From Agelaius tricolor (taxonomy: Eukaryota > Chordata > Aves > Passeriformes > Icteridae): DNA of 64,000 nucleotides. The notes under the pieces were generated by a model. It saw only the letters and a program-made list of their open reading frames with translations, ran no database searches and was not told the origin of the DNA. Shown here piece after piece: positions 8,621-20,560 of the stretch. The number at the start of each line of letters is the position of its first letter. Position 1 is the stretch's first letter. Where the stretch lies: positions 82,996,881 to 83,060,880 of the forward strand of contig JALJCS010000001.1 in the NCBI GenBank assembly GCA_023055355.1, given 5' to 3'. The translations under genes and the position numbers were made by a program.

Positions 8621-11600
8621 TCATACATACAGCACATATAAGAAAATAATGACTTTCACATATCTTTTTCCTTGTTTTATCTGCATATGAAAAGACTTTC
8701 ATACATGTGATAATTTAACTTTCTGGTTTTCAGATAAAACATTTAATCCTAGTAAGAAAATAAACTGAAGAAATCATTGTAAAGCAGTAAAAACTGTTTC
8801 TTTTGCAACATACTGCTCACTTTTTCTGAGATCCTGTACACTCTTTACTTCAGAAATGCTGGGAGGCAAACAAATTACCTTAATATTTATCTGAGATTAT
8901 ATGCTAGCCTAATGGCTAAAGCAGCCATTAAGGTACTTAAATTAAGGATTTAAAGTTTACAGCTCCAGGCCTATGATGGTATATAAAAATTCCTATTAAA
9001 AATTACAACTGCTTTCTCATTTCACTAATGAACTCACAGTGGGATTTAAAGTGTTTGTAAAACTTCTTTTTTCTTGCACATTTAATCATAAGTTAAATAA
9101 GATAAAAATCAAATACAGTAGTAGTAGTAGTCAGTGCCACAATTTACTATGGTGTCATCTACCTAATTTAACTTTTTCTATTAAAATTTATCAAATTCAC
9201 ACTGCTTTACCAGTGGCATTGTCGATGTATGACAACATCTGAAGATGGGAAGAAGCATTCTGTGATGTTAGTGGCACGGTAATGACTTTTTTCATTAGTC
9301 TGTATCTGTGGAGGTCCTTTCCAGATGTGCATTTGTCACAGGACAGACATGGGTCACAAAAATCTGGAACTATGCCATCTTCTTATCAGATCCAAAGGTA
9401 GTTAAGTCACTGTTTTTTGGCTTCAGTCTGACGAGTTGAGAATTGCATCCAAAGAATTTTACCGTTAAGATACCAAAAAGAGTAGGTAGCAAATTTTGTA
9501 CCAAATTTCCATTTTAGGCCTGATTCCATCCCTAATACAAACACCCAATTTCTATTTAGATACACACACTACTGAACTCCTAAACAGTTGCAATAGTTTT
9601 GGATACCAAAGCAACAAAAAGGTCAGGGCTCTTCCTTCTGAGCAGCCTTAGCAATAACACAAGGCCTCACTCCCTGTGTGCTCACACCACAGAGGAATCT
9701 CCAGTGGGACTCCTCGTTTGGAAGAGCCAGGCTTTCACTGGCAGACACAGTGATGAACTGGTGCTGGTGCAATAGCCACTCAGGCCCATTATCCACACAC
9801 ACAGCATCTACCTCCCACACACCCTTTGGTTTACAGGGACAGTTTGCACTCCCACAAAGGGTCTCCATGACCATTAATAGGTATCCCAAAAATGGGATGC
9901 AACAATAAATTCTACATATCACATGTGAGCCCAGGGTAACACCAACCTGTTACACCAGGGACTCTGCCTACTGCCACAAGCCTACTTTCCCATCACCTTG
10001 ATGGCAACCTCCCTCCATATCCCAATGGATCCTCTACCTGCTCAGTCCTCTTTGCCCTCTCCCATCAGCTGTAAAGCTCAGACCCATCAGTGTCACTGCT
10101 CTGCTCTCTGATACATGTGAAAGCAGTCACCTATTTGTAGAGGCTGTACAGCTACAGGAGTGGTTTCATCTAAGTAAAAAGTGCTAGCTCCCCATCCATT
10201 TTCTCCTCTGTATTTCCCCCCACTAATATCCATACAATTCTCAGCACTATTCTTCATTCTCACCCAGCGCCTGTCACCTCAGAGAGCTTTGGCTGTTTGC
10301 CACAATCAATACAAAGTTCATTCCCAATGAATTAATGAGATAGGGATATAAAAAAATTTTCTATGCAAGAGAGTGAACCTCATGGGGTCAGGACAGAAGA
10401 GTCTCCTGAGTACTTGGCCAAAGCAGTTTGGGAAGAGACTCAGGACAGGTTTCACATGAAGAGGTCTGCTTCTGTGCTATATAACCCATGCTACATGCCA
10501 AGGTATAGGCGTATACCCAGGTGCCATTTTCAGTAGCTTCCTCACTGCTTCTCAGCAGCAAGGTCCTGCTGGAAGAGTTTCAGCCCTCCTGGGATGCCAA
10601 TTTAGCAATTGCAGCATTTTCCAACTACTCCAGGGAGGGGACACCGTGCTCTGGCAACCACCACAGCATAACAAGCCCTGAGACCACTGGAATTGCCCAG
10701 AGGTACACACCTCTTCACAGGATGTGTCCGAGATTGCTCGGTTTATTGCTAGCAAGATTGAGGTTCAGGTGAGGGAACCTGGGAATTACCAAGATTTAGA
10801 CTGACTGCCCAGGTGACAACTGAAACAGGGGTTATGAAACACTATCTGCCTTCATTTAAGGTTTCCTAGTCCCGCCTTTTCTTCACTTGTATCTTGGACA
10901 GCAGCTTTTCCCTCTTCCTCTGCTGACAGTGGCAGACACATCCTCTCTGGGAGTGATGCTCCATATTCCAATTACACTATCCTTTATGCTGTGTCCCTGC
11001 AACATACCAATATTTTTCCCACCAAACTATAGAAATATCTGCCATTCCAAGCTTATTTCAAGCCTCTGGAGAAAGAATAATTCTAACATACAGTGGTTAG
11101 TAAAGTCTTTATCTGGCAGAAAAAATACCAAAGATATTATCTTCTACACCTGAGACACTGGAGCTTAGAAAACCTGACAGTGATTGGCATGTCTTTGTCT
11201 TGTCTCAAGAAAATCAAACTCCACTTTGCCTTTTCTGAAATTCCATCTGCAGAAAAGGGCCACAGTAAGTGGAAATACCTGCTGTAGAAAGCAGTAATCA
11301 GAGATGCAAGGAGCTGCACAGCAGTTCTAAGGTGATGTTTTGGACATAAACTTTCTAGGCTGCCTTCTATGTAGCAAATTAAGGTGTTACAGTCAAATGA
11401 GTTCTGAGGAAAGAGCAGACCTGAGCTACCCTGATGGACAGAATAGGTAATATCTTCTGTGGGATTCTTTCTTGTTTCAAGTCAAAATTATGGCTTCAAA
11501 ATCACACTTAAAATCTGGCCCTATGTTAAAACACATGGACAGAGTAATAGCAAAAGAATACATAAAATGTTTGGCTTTGAACTAGCTACACACTGGGCTA

Positions 11601-13304
11601 TGTTCTACAGTGACTGACTATTTTCAGAATATTTTAGGTTTGTGTCATAAACAGAGGCGCCTTAAGGTTTTTACACATCACAGTGGAAAAATTAAGTTGA
11701 GCAGTAATATCTTGCCTAACAGATTTGTTTGAGAAGAGCACATACAATATCTCAGATATTTTAGTATACTTCCTGTGAATAATGACCCTTGCATCTGACA
11801 TATCTTTTATAATCTTCAGTTGGAGATTATTGTCTCCAGAACTTCTGGTGTTATCATGTCTGTATTATGAGTTGAGCACAGAATCCTCCTTACAGGTTTT
11901 CTTCCTTACAGGTAAACCTATAATTGGACAAGGATGTATCATATAAATAAACTTTGAAAACAGGAAAGATCTCCAAAGGTAGATCTCCAAAGATCTTCTG
12001 GAGAAATCATTGATGTTTATGTGGTACCCTGTAGGCTCAAAAGTGTCTATGAAGACAGGAGTACCAAGATTGGGAGCCCTCTTACCATTGCCTTAGTGTT
12101 GCCCTGTTGCATAATTTCATTGCCCATCAGGATTGTAAGGTAAGACCAAACTACTCATGGTCTTCCAAAGAGCACAGACTGATCCAAGCTGTGTAGCTTT
12201 CTAAATTCATAGTGCATAGTGTATCATTACATGCAGTAAAAGCAAATGGATGTATAATTATTTCAGCATTATATGTACCATAAACATATTCCATAACTAT
12301 AGCCTATATTTCTTTCAAAGTTGTGGTGGAATTTCATTTCTACCAATAAGAAGAGGTTTTCAGGTGTGTACATTGGTCTCTTCAACCAGGAAAAAACATT
12401 GCTTAATTGAGGACCAAAGCAAAAGCGCTGTTCAGGTGGCAAATATGTTCCACAGTCATTTAAACAAGATTCTGGACATTTGCATAGTCCTAGCAGCAAC
12501 CCAAGCAGTAGCTGCCCATGCAGTCAGAGAGATATTTCGGTTTCTGATGCCCACCTGTGCAAGACAGGCTTGTGGCAGCACCAATAAGTATCTTAAAAGC
12601 CCTTTAAGTTCAGGTCCAGGGCTGCAAGGGCTGCAGCATGTGGTATCCCACTACACAGGGGTCAGCAAGGATCACAGCTGATTATTTCCCTGGCACTGGA
12701 CTTCTTTGAAGAAAGTGAATAACTGAATCCAATTGGTGGCACCACTTCTGAAGTCATGCTACCACATGTGTTATTCATGTATCATGACATTTTTGAGTAC
12801 TAGTGACATAGTGTTCTGCACTTCCCTTTAATCATGTTAGAATGAAATAATTCCTGTTTTGACATAACCAATTTATCATCACATTGGCAGAGAGTGAGGA
12901 AAAAAGCAGAAGTTCCAAAGATTTGGCATATCTCACTGTTCATATACACACAAAAAGAGAGAGATTAATAAATCAAAAGTTAAGTTTCTGTTATTTGAAA
13001 AATAGTAAGTTTTTGTCTAGAATTATCACACTGAAATCTCTTTAATTTCATCCTTCATCTTAAAGGATGTCTTAGAAATAAAATTTTATTTTGAATACTG
13101 CCATGGTTTAGGAGCTGTATTCCCCAATTTAGTGTTCCCACTGAAACACTCTGAACCATGTTCTTCCTGATTTCAAGCAATGATAGCCCAGTACCAAACC
13201 CTGGGCTCTACCTCCAGTGACCAGCATCCAGCTGGTCCTTTTATCAACACTCATATTCCTTTAAGCCAGCAGTTCAGGTAGTTTTCAGCCTACCTTGCCC
13301 CCTC
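8621..13304. other. Intergenic DNA, no gene recognised
   Basis: Unique sequence. Slightly GC-richer stretches at 9620-9900 and 10520-10800 hold open frames of 67-99 codons on both strands without recognisable similarity. The frame at 12250-12681 (143 codons, plus) is also unassigned. At 13098 a TGCCATGGTTTAGGAGC run resembles the start of some avian LTRs, but no second end or duplication is visible. Confidence 0.55.
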
Positions 13305-13585
13305 CTCTAACAGAGTCTATGCTTCGTCAGTTTGTCTATGAGGGTGTTATGGAGGACAGTCTACAAATTCTTGTTGAAGTCAAGTTAAATGATATCCCAT
13401 GTTTCTCCTGTTTCCAGTAAATTGGTGATTTTTTCATGGAAGGTTATCAGGCTATCAGTCATGACTTCTCCTTTCTTAAACCCTGCTGACTATTTCCAGC
13501 CATTATCTTGTTCTTCATGGTTTGGAAAGTTTTCAACATTATTAGTTCCATCACCTTCCCAAGGACCAAGGTAAGTCTAAGAAAT
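13305..13585 (-). mobile_element. CR1 LINE fragment, reverse transcriptase region
   Basis: On the minus strand this corresponds to the CR1 ORF2 reverse transcriptase. The high-coordinate end matches the LTSVPGKVME-type stretch that follows the NYRPVSL motif. The low-coordinate end matches the LDFSKAF...VSHNTLIDKL stretch around catalytic motif A. Frameshifts and stops break it throughout; the motif A region reads roughly LDFNK and then runs into a stop. It is truncated at both ends and cannot be active. No target duplication is seen. Confidence 0.8.
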
Positions 13586-16500
13586 ATGAAGCTCTCCAAA
13601 CCTTCTTCAAGCCCAAAATAGCACTTAGCTAGGAACTTCCCCTGGTAGCACTGAGTATTTGTATCAAACTCAACTGCTGCTGTGATTTCTAAGGAATTGA
13701 CCTTGACCTTAAAAATAGCTTGTATTTTAATTGCTTTGGTATTTTAATGCTTTGGTTAAAACACCATGGATATTAAAAAAACACCCAAGAAGATGGTTGC
13801 AATTACATGCTTAGCAAAATTATTTTTAAGAAATCAGTAGTGTAGAAGCCAAAAAAAGAGGAAAGAACAAGTTTTTTCAAGTAAGGTTCAAATTCACAGA
13901 GAATGAGAAAATTCATCATACAGTACTGTGGCTTAAAAGTTTCTGAATTAAACCAATTTGTAAACATCTGGGAAATAAGATAATTAATGAAAAGACTCAA
14001 CTATTGTGAACAGAGCACAGCTTGCTCTTTTTTTTTTTTTTGATGGTGTAACTTCGTTGGTGAAGGATGGGAAATGAATGGTTGTGATATATCTTAACTT
14101 CTGTAGAGTTTCTGACACCCCATCTTATGACATTACCACAAGTGAGCTAAAGAGATAAAATCTTGCTTTAATCATCCATAAAAGCATGAAAACTAGAACA
14201 TTCTTGCAACAGTTCACAGTCTTATATGTAGCTGCTTCCAATATGTTCCCAAGGTCCTTTTTCTGTCAGGTGATATTGATAGAAGGGTACATCTTATGAG
14301 TACCCTTATGAGGGTGATTTTGTGCAGAGATATGGATGAAGATGGCTTCAAACAAACATACAGGGGCAATTTTGTTTCTAGTCTTTTCAGCATAGTAATT
14401 CTTGCCTTGCAGTTCCCCCTGCTGGCTGAAATCTCTGGTTTGTTCCATACTATGGCTGCAGAGATTTATGCAGGAATATTTTCAGAATAAGGTTTTTGTC
14501 TACCTCACCAATGCAGTGGGATTCAAAGATGATTCATACTGATAGAGAAATTTTTGAAATAGGAAGCCAAATTATTTTGGTATTTAAAATTAATCACTGG
14601 TGCCTTTAATAATTTTTATTACAGCAATCACTGTATCATTCAAATTGCTCATCCCTGCTAAATATAATATACATTCAGATATAAATATAATATACATTTC
14701 AAAATACTGAGATCTTACCCCACTCTCACCTTCCTCAGACTTTCTTCCATTCTCCAATTAGAGGATGGATCAATGGTCAAAGGCATCAAGAGATCATGAG
14801 CCTTCTCTCTCTTGAACTCAGGTCAGCAGACAAGCACCAGTGAGCTTGCCATTTGAAATTATTTGTTCAAAGCAGTTGATAGTAAGTGTACAGTGTGCTG
14901 AAGCTCTAAGAATTATCTTCAGGATATCTGGCTTCATGTCCAACCTCTCCATGTGAACTTCCCTGAAAATAAAATACCAGAAAGTATAAAAATGTATTGA
15001 CTTGTCTGCAGAAAAGATTGGCAGGCTGTTTGCTTTCTTGTAAAGTAAAAAATAACAAGGTTGATTTGAGCAAAGAGAAAGACATAAAGAAGCTAAGACC
15101 TGTCAATAAAAAGACAAAACATTATTCAGTTACAAGTCATTCCACTGGAGACTATCTCTAAAAGCGTGATTTGTTTTTGACATCAGGTTTTAAAAAGCTG
15201 CTTAAACTTTTCTTAAAAAATATGTGGTAATTTACAAGACTTTATGAAGGAAAGGATCAGAGAGCATCTCTAAAAGCATCTTGTTTTTGCACATGAGGGA
15301 AGAGCAAAACTTCACACCTGTGATACTTACATCACTGGGGAGCTCAGACTTGAATTGCCCAAGTAACACTAATTTATATTTTCTTATAGTTCCTCTGTTG
15401 GGGAAACATGTTTTACCTTTCAAAAAGAGCCAAACAGTGCTTCTGCTTTTGGACAATTCAGTGCTTCCTCTGCCAAATATTTTAATCATAAACTATAATT
15501 AATATTGCTTAAAAGTAAACCAGTGAAGAAAGCCAGTAGAATCCTTGCATTGCCTTTATAAAATTAAATTGGGCTCCCCCCAGATAATAATTATCAACTT
15601 GAGGTGGACAAAGTTAAAGCTTCAATTATGTACATTACTAATTAGTTTCAATTCATATTTCATATGGTAGCCACCTTTCTTTACCCTATGGAATTAGAAA
15701 AATCAAAATTATTTAAGTATCAAAATTTTTAAAAATTGGAAAGAAACATGACACTTCCTGACATGGATTTGAGTACATGTATATGAGCACATGCAAAAAT
15801 ACTGCTGGAATTCAGGAGTTATCAGAATTATACAGACTTGATAAAACATCTAACCTACTCTGTATAAATCAGCAACAAAAACCTATTAAACCCAAAATAA
15901 ACATCTGAAGGAGGGAGCTATAATTCTCACTTATAGAAAGTAATTATCTTAGTTTTCAAACTTAATTCCTAAGAAAAAAATCATTTGCCTTAGGATCTCT
16001 AGGCTACTGTATAGCTGCTGAGCTTACCATTAGCAAGTGGTACTTTGAAAATCATGCAGGAAACCTTTTCTTTCTATCCAAAGTTCCAATGTGTTACCTT
16101 ATTTACTTACCCCCAAATGTGGCAAAAGACAATAATGCAGTGTGAAAGCTCCTAGGAGGTTCTCCATGACCTCCACAGCTGCATCTGCCCTTTGGCATGC
16201 CTTATCTGCAACATCTTGACAACATTCAGCATCATACCTCTGCTGTGAAAAGCCAGGAACAGCTGTAGAACTAGCAGATGCCAAGGCATTAGTACTTTTC
16301 ATGAAAAATATCCAAAGCCACAACAAACAGAATGGTCTGAATGACAAGAAAATTACTTGAATCTTTTCTTCCATTTGCACTGAGTATTTTGTGTGTTTCA
16401 AGAGATGCCAGTTCTCTGGTGAATTTGTCTTCAATTTTCAATAACTATCCTGTTTTCTAGTTTTGACTTTATCAAAAACAAAAATACAGAAAAACTGTAA

Positions 16501-16699
16501 TTAAGGACAGCTTTAATAATCTTTAAATAGACTACTGACTAGAAGGTAGAGATCTCATGAGGCAGTAATATCTATTTAACTTCTTGTCTTACTGACAATA
16601 AAGCATGACATAAACCCCAAAAAAAAATTAATACACATTATCTTAGCAATAAACCACTATTTAAGAACAGATTTATTTTAAACATAGTATAGCCTTTAT
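13586..16699. other. Intergenic DNA; one weak exon candidate
   Basis: Unique AT-rich sequence with a poly(T) run at about 14031-14041. On the minus strand at 16111-16374 an ATG-initiated frame with a hydrophobic N-terminus runs into a GTAAGT donor-like hexamer (16105-16110); it is discussed as a finding. Nothing else gene-like is visible. Confidence 0.5.
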
Positions 16700-16880
16700 C
16701 ATGGAATTATATAATCATAGAAAGTTTTGCTGGCAAGGGACCTTAAAGACCATCTTTAAGGTTCCAATCCCATACCATGGGTAGGGCTACCACCCACAAG
16801 AAATTATTAGATCAGGTTGCTCAGGACCCCATCCAGCTTGGCCTTGAACACTTCCAGGGGTGGGGTAACCTCTATGGGAA
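16700..16880 (-). mobile_element. CR1 LINE 3'-end fragment
   Basis: ATAATCATAGAA, GGGACCTTAAAGACCATC, AGATCAGGTTGCTCAGGAC, CCATCCAGCTTGGCCTTGAA and CACTTCCAGGGGTGGGG are the diagnostic blocks of the antisense CR1 3' untranslated end, in order. The LINE 3' end is at the low coordinate. The fragment stops abruptly at about 16880, consistent with the 5' truncation usual for CR1 insertions. Confidence 0.92.
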
Positions 16881-19800
16881 AATGAAAAGATAGTAACTAT
16901 TTTTGTCTTCAAACATTATAAAAACAGTATCTGCTGTTATATTTAATGAATTAACTACATCATGATTCTACAAAGAATTCAGTCGCTATTTATAAAGAGC
17001 TTGGTTGTTTCATTAAGGTCATCTGACTTACAAATGAAATGAAGCACACCTTTAATAGTATATTCAGTAACTGTATATTATAGTTTGTTATCAAGACATT
17101 TATAAAATATATTAATAAATTGACTGTTAGAATAGATTATATTGCATGTTAATAAAAAAGTAATTGAGAGTTATCTGTGATTGAATGTAATTAGTATTAT
17201 CAAGAAACTATTAACATCATTAAAATGCTATTTTTCTACTATAAAGTCAAGATTTCTATTCTATTACAAGTAGAAAGCCTAGAAGATACTTTATTTAAAG
17301 TAATTACATATATATTAATGCATATCATCTCCTTGTAAGGAGAATTTAAGTCCAAGAGACCCCAAATTCAAATTAAGTGAAAAATACATTGCTATTTTCA
17401 TGCATTTTATAGGCATTCTGAATTGCCCAGGAAGTATTAACTGGATGAGATCTTACAATTGTTCAAAAATTTCCAGGAAAGCCCTTTGCACTCCAGGACT
17501 TGTTCCCTTAGTGATTAATTTAATGCCCAGAAGAAGGTGATTGTTATTTTATGCCATTAGCTAGCCTGTAACTATTGTTATTATAACCAAAATAAAAGTT
17601 TTATTTATGGTCTAATAATACTTAAAGGGTACAAACAAATGGGGAGCCCATTGTAGTCTTTGATGTAACAAACAGACAGTTCCTTCCCTTTAAGTCATAC
17701 AAAAATGAGCTCCTTATTCACAAGTGTGAGCAGGACTTCTTCTGAATAGAAATATGGAGAGGAACCAGTAAGCCATGAAATTTCATTGAGAGAATTAGAA
17801 AAATAGAACTGGCTAAGGAAGAGAGAGTCTGAAAACCAGAGAGGTAAAGGGAATGCAACAAATCTGAAAACAACAATCAGTAAGCTTCAAAATGGGGCCA
17901 GGGTATGGGAGACATAACCAGGATTTGCTGTAGTAGAAGAAAGCAAAGTAATGGAAAGCGAATGCCCAAGTAACACTGATTTATTTATAGGCTGAGGAGA
18001 GATCAGAGGCAAAAAGATGAGTAACCATGATAGTGCAAATAAAATGAATACTGAATAAAGGCACTTGTAGGAAATGGTTGTAGAAAGGACTGACCAGCCA
18101 GGGAGTGGGACTATTCTGAAATTTAGCAGCAGAACAGAAAATGGGAAGGAAATTGCAGAACAGGTTTACAAGAATAGGAGGTGAGGGATGTTAAGGGATC
18201 TATCTAGGACAAGGGAGAGAAGCACAGATGACAAGTTCTTCCTGCCTCTTTTTTTAAAACAGAGGGGCTTCTACAAGGAACCAGAAACAATTCTCCCCAA
18301 GGCTGTGTGCTTAAAAGATACAGATCTCCATACCTTATCATCTTTGCAATACCAACACTGGCTGTTACCAGGATTCCCAATGCTCAATTGCAGGAGAAAT
18401 TATAGGTTTGGAAATTTTCTTACTCAAACTGTGCCCTTCCTGGAAGTGGGAGGGAGGAGGTATGAACATGTCTTTGTGCCATCGCTGTTGCTAAAGTCCA
18501 AAGCACACCTGTCTGACCTGCTTATAACAGGTCTTTGTTTTTCCTTCCTCCTCTACATAATCTCTACTCCCAAATTTTTGATGAAAAAACACAGAACAAA
18601 GGTTTCCAACTCTTACAAACTGTTGTCAAACTCACCTCCCTTTCATTCTTCTCTTCCTGACTCCTTTATTTCTCTCTTTTTAGTGGACTGCTTGCTCTCT
18701 TCTCTTCTGTTCCTTCTCTGTTTCCCCTTGGAAAGATAGTTTTTTGCAAATAGAAAAGCATATCTATGAGTACATATTATCACCCTTTTTGCAGGAATAT
18801 TTACTAGAATAAAATGCATTTTATCAGCACACTTTGCATCTGTACAAAGAAAAAAGATTGGCCAATCAATACTCTTCTTCCTCTTCCTTTCTTCTCTTTC
18901 CTTGTTTTTAATCCTCTCCCCATCTCTCTCCTTTCAAATACCAATCAAAACACAAAAAAAACCCTGCATTTGGAAGTTTTGTTCTGCATAGCACAGGTCA
19001 GATTAAATTACCTAATTGTTGTACAAATATCATGTTTGCCCATCACTAGTCCAGGTGAATAATGGGGCAGGACCTATCCAATGGACCTTTGTGATGAGAA
19101 CAGACTTGTGCCAATTACAACCTGTGTTATTCCTGTTATTGCACTATTTTTCAGCTTCTACATATCAATTCTGGCTTATCTTCCACAGTTTTTTAAATTT
19201 TCCTTTCCTCTGAAATTTCCCAAAGCTAATGCTACTTGTTGCATCTAGATGCAAGACTGACAAAAGTGACCGTGTGGCCAATAGGAGGATTTGGGAATAG
19301 CAGGCTATAAGTAAAACACAAAAAAAAAAAATGAAGCCTATGAAAAAAATCTCTGCAGAATATTAGTTTCATCCACTTCATATTTTTAATACTGAAGCAT
19401 CATGGGTGTTTATGTCACACAGAGTTTTACCCTGCCCTAAACTCTTCTTGCAATGAAGATGGGAATTTTATCCAATAAAAGCAATGATTTAAGTATTGGT
19501 TACACCAAAATATGTGAATTGGAACAACTTTGTTAATACTGCAGAGTGAAACACTCCAAAAGATACTAAAAATGAGGACCAAGCTTAACTAACAGTTTCA
19601 TTTTCAGTTTTTTGAGTCCATTATATCAAAACTTTCATTCACTTGACCACTCACTCTGTTTTTTTCCAGGATCCACTCCAGACTACAGCAGTACACTAAA
19701 TATTACTCTATATATAGAGTATTATATTATATAATAACCAAATTTATTCACTGAACAACAGCCTGGGCATGACTCTGGAGGTTGGAGGTTAAGGACAACC

Positions 19801-20086
19801 AAAGGGGAAATTAAGAATTTGATTCCTAATCCTACTATTATTTTGAGTTCTTTATGGAAAGCAAAAGAGTATCAGTAGGAGAGATTAAAATACACTGACT
19901 TAAATACACTCTCATCTATTTGAGATGGAAAAGCTATTTCAAAAGACTTTCTATCCAGACTCTAGCCACTCTAAGCATTTTATCCATTGGGGTTTTGGTG
20001 GAAAAAAATTCATGGAAGGATTATCTTCTTCATGTTCTAAAAGAAATCAGCCTTTTCTTATGCACTTTTTGAACACATGTGGGTGG
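16881..20086. other. Intergenic DNA with one long open frame
   Basis: Very AT-rich from 16900 to 17630, then pyrimidine-rich on the plus strand around 18600-18930. The longest ATG-initiated open frame of the window lies here (18188-18739, 183 codons, plus). Its second half is a hydrophobic reading of a CT-rich tract, and no domain is recognised. I do not annotate it as a gene. Confidence 0.5.
19704..19721. repeat. 18-bp perfect AT-rich palindrome
   Basis: TACTCTATATATAGAGTA reads the same on both strands. Such palindromes arise by chance in AT-rich DNA; no function is implied. Confidence 0.7.
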
Positions 20087-20142
20087 ATATATATATACAT
20101 ATATATATACATGTATGTATGTATGTGTGTATGTATGTATGT

Positions 20143-20191
<49 letters not shown>

Positions 20192-20192
20192 T
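20087..20192 (+). repeat. Compound microsatellite (TA)n-(TATG)n-(TG)n
   Basis: Alternating TA dinucleotides (20087-20110) pass into TATG/TGTG tetramers (to about 20148) and then about 20 uninterrupted TG dinucleotides to 20190. This is the usual structure of a microsatellite that grew from TA to TG; the long pure TG run should be polymorphic. Confidence 0.97.
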
Positions 20193-20512
20193 ATGTAATT
20201 TCAGAAAGGCTAAAATATACTGTATGGTAAATTAGGCCTGAAAGCATATTTTTGGTCAATCTCAAGCCGAACTTCTTAGAAATAAATAACATGCTGAAAA
20301 TTATTTTCCCAGACCTGCTGGGACTAGGAAACTATAGGTTTCAAAATCTGTAGCAGTTAATCAGAGGAAGCAATCTCTGGTATAGCTGACAGTATATGGT
20401 AAAAAGAAGAAGAACCTTGTTATTATATGATCTTAATCTGGATACCTTAATCTGGATTTTATAGAATAGTATACACCAGACTTCATGCCACAATTTTAAC
20501 TCATTGTTCTAA

Positions 20513-20560
20513 GAAAAAAATAAGAAGAAGAAAAAAAAAAAAAGAAAACAAAAATTACAA
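20513..20560 (+). repeat. A-rich simple sequence
   Basis: AAG triplets followed by a run of 13 A and mixed A-rich sequence. No adjoining retrocopy is recognised. Confidence 0.7.

Noticed and set aside
12250..12681. 143-codon plus-strand open frame
   Set aside because: N-terminal half is an AT-rich reading; no domain, and an overlapping antisense frame is equally open.
13098..13300. TGCCATGGTTTAGG start resembling an avian LTR
   Set aside because: No CA end, duplication or second copy in the window; it runs into a CR1 fragment instead.
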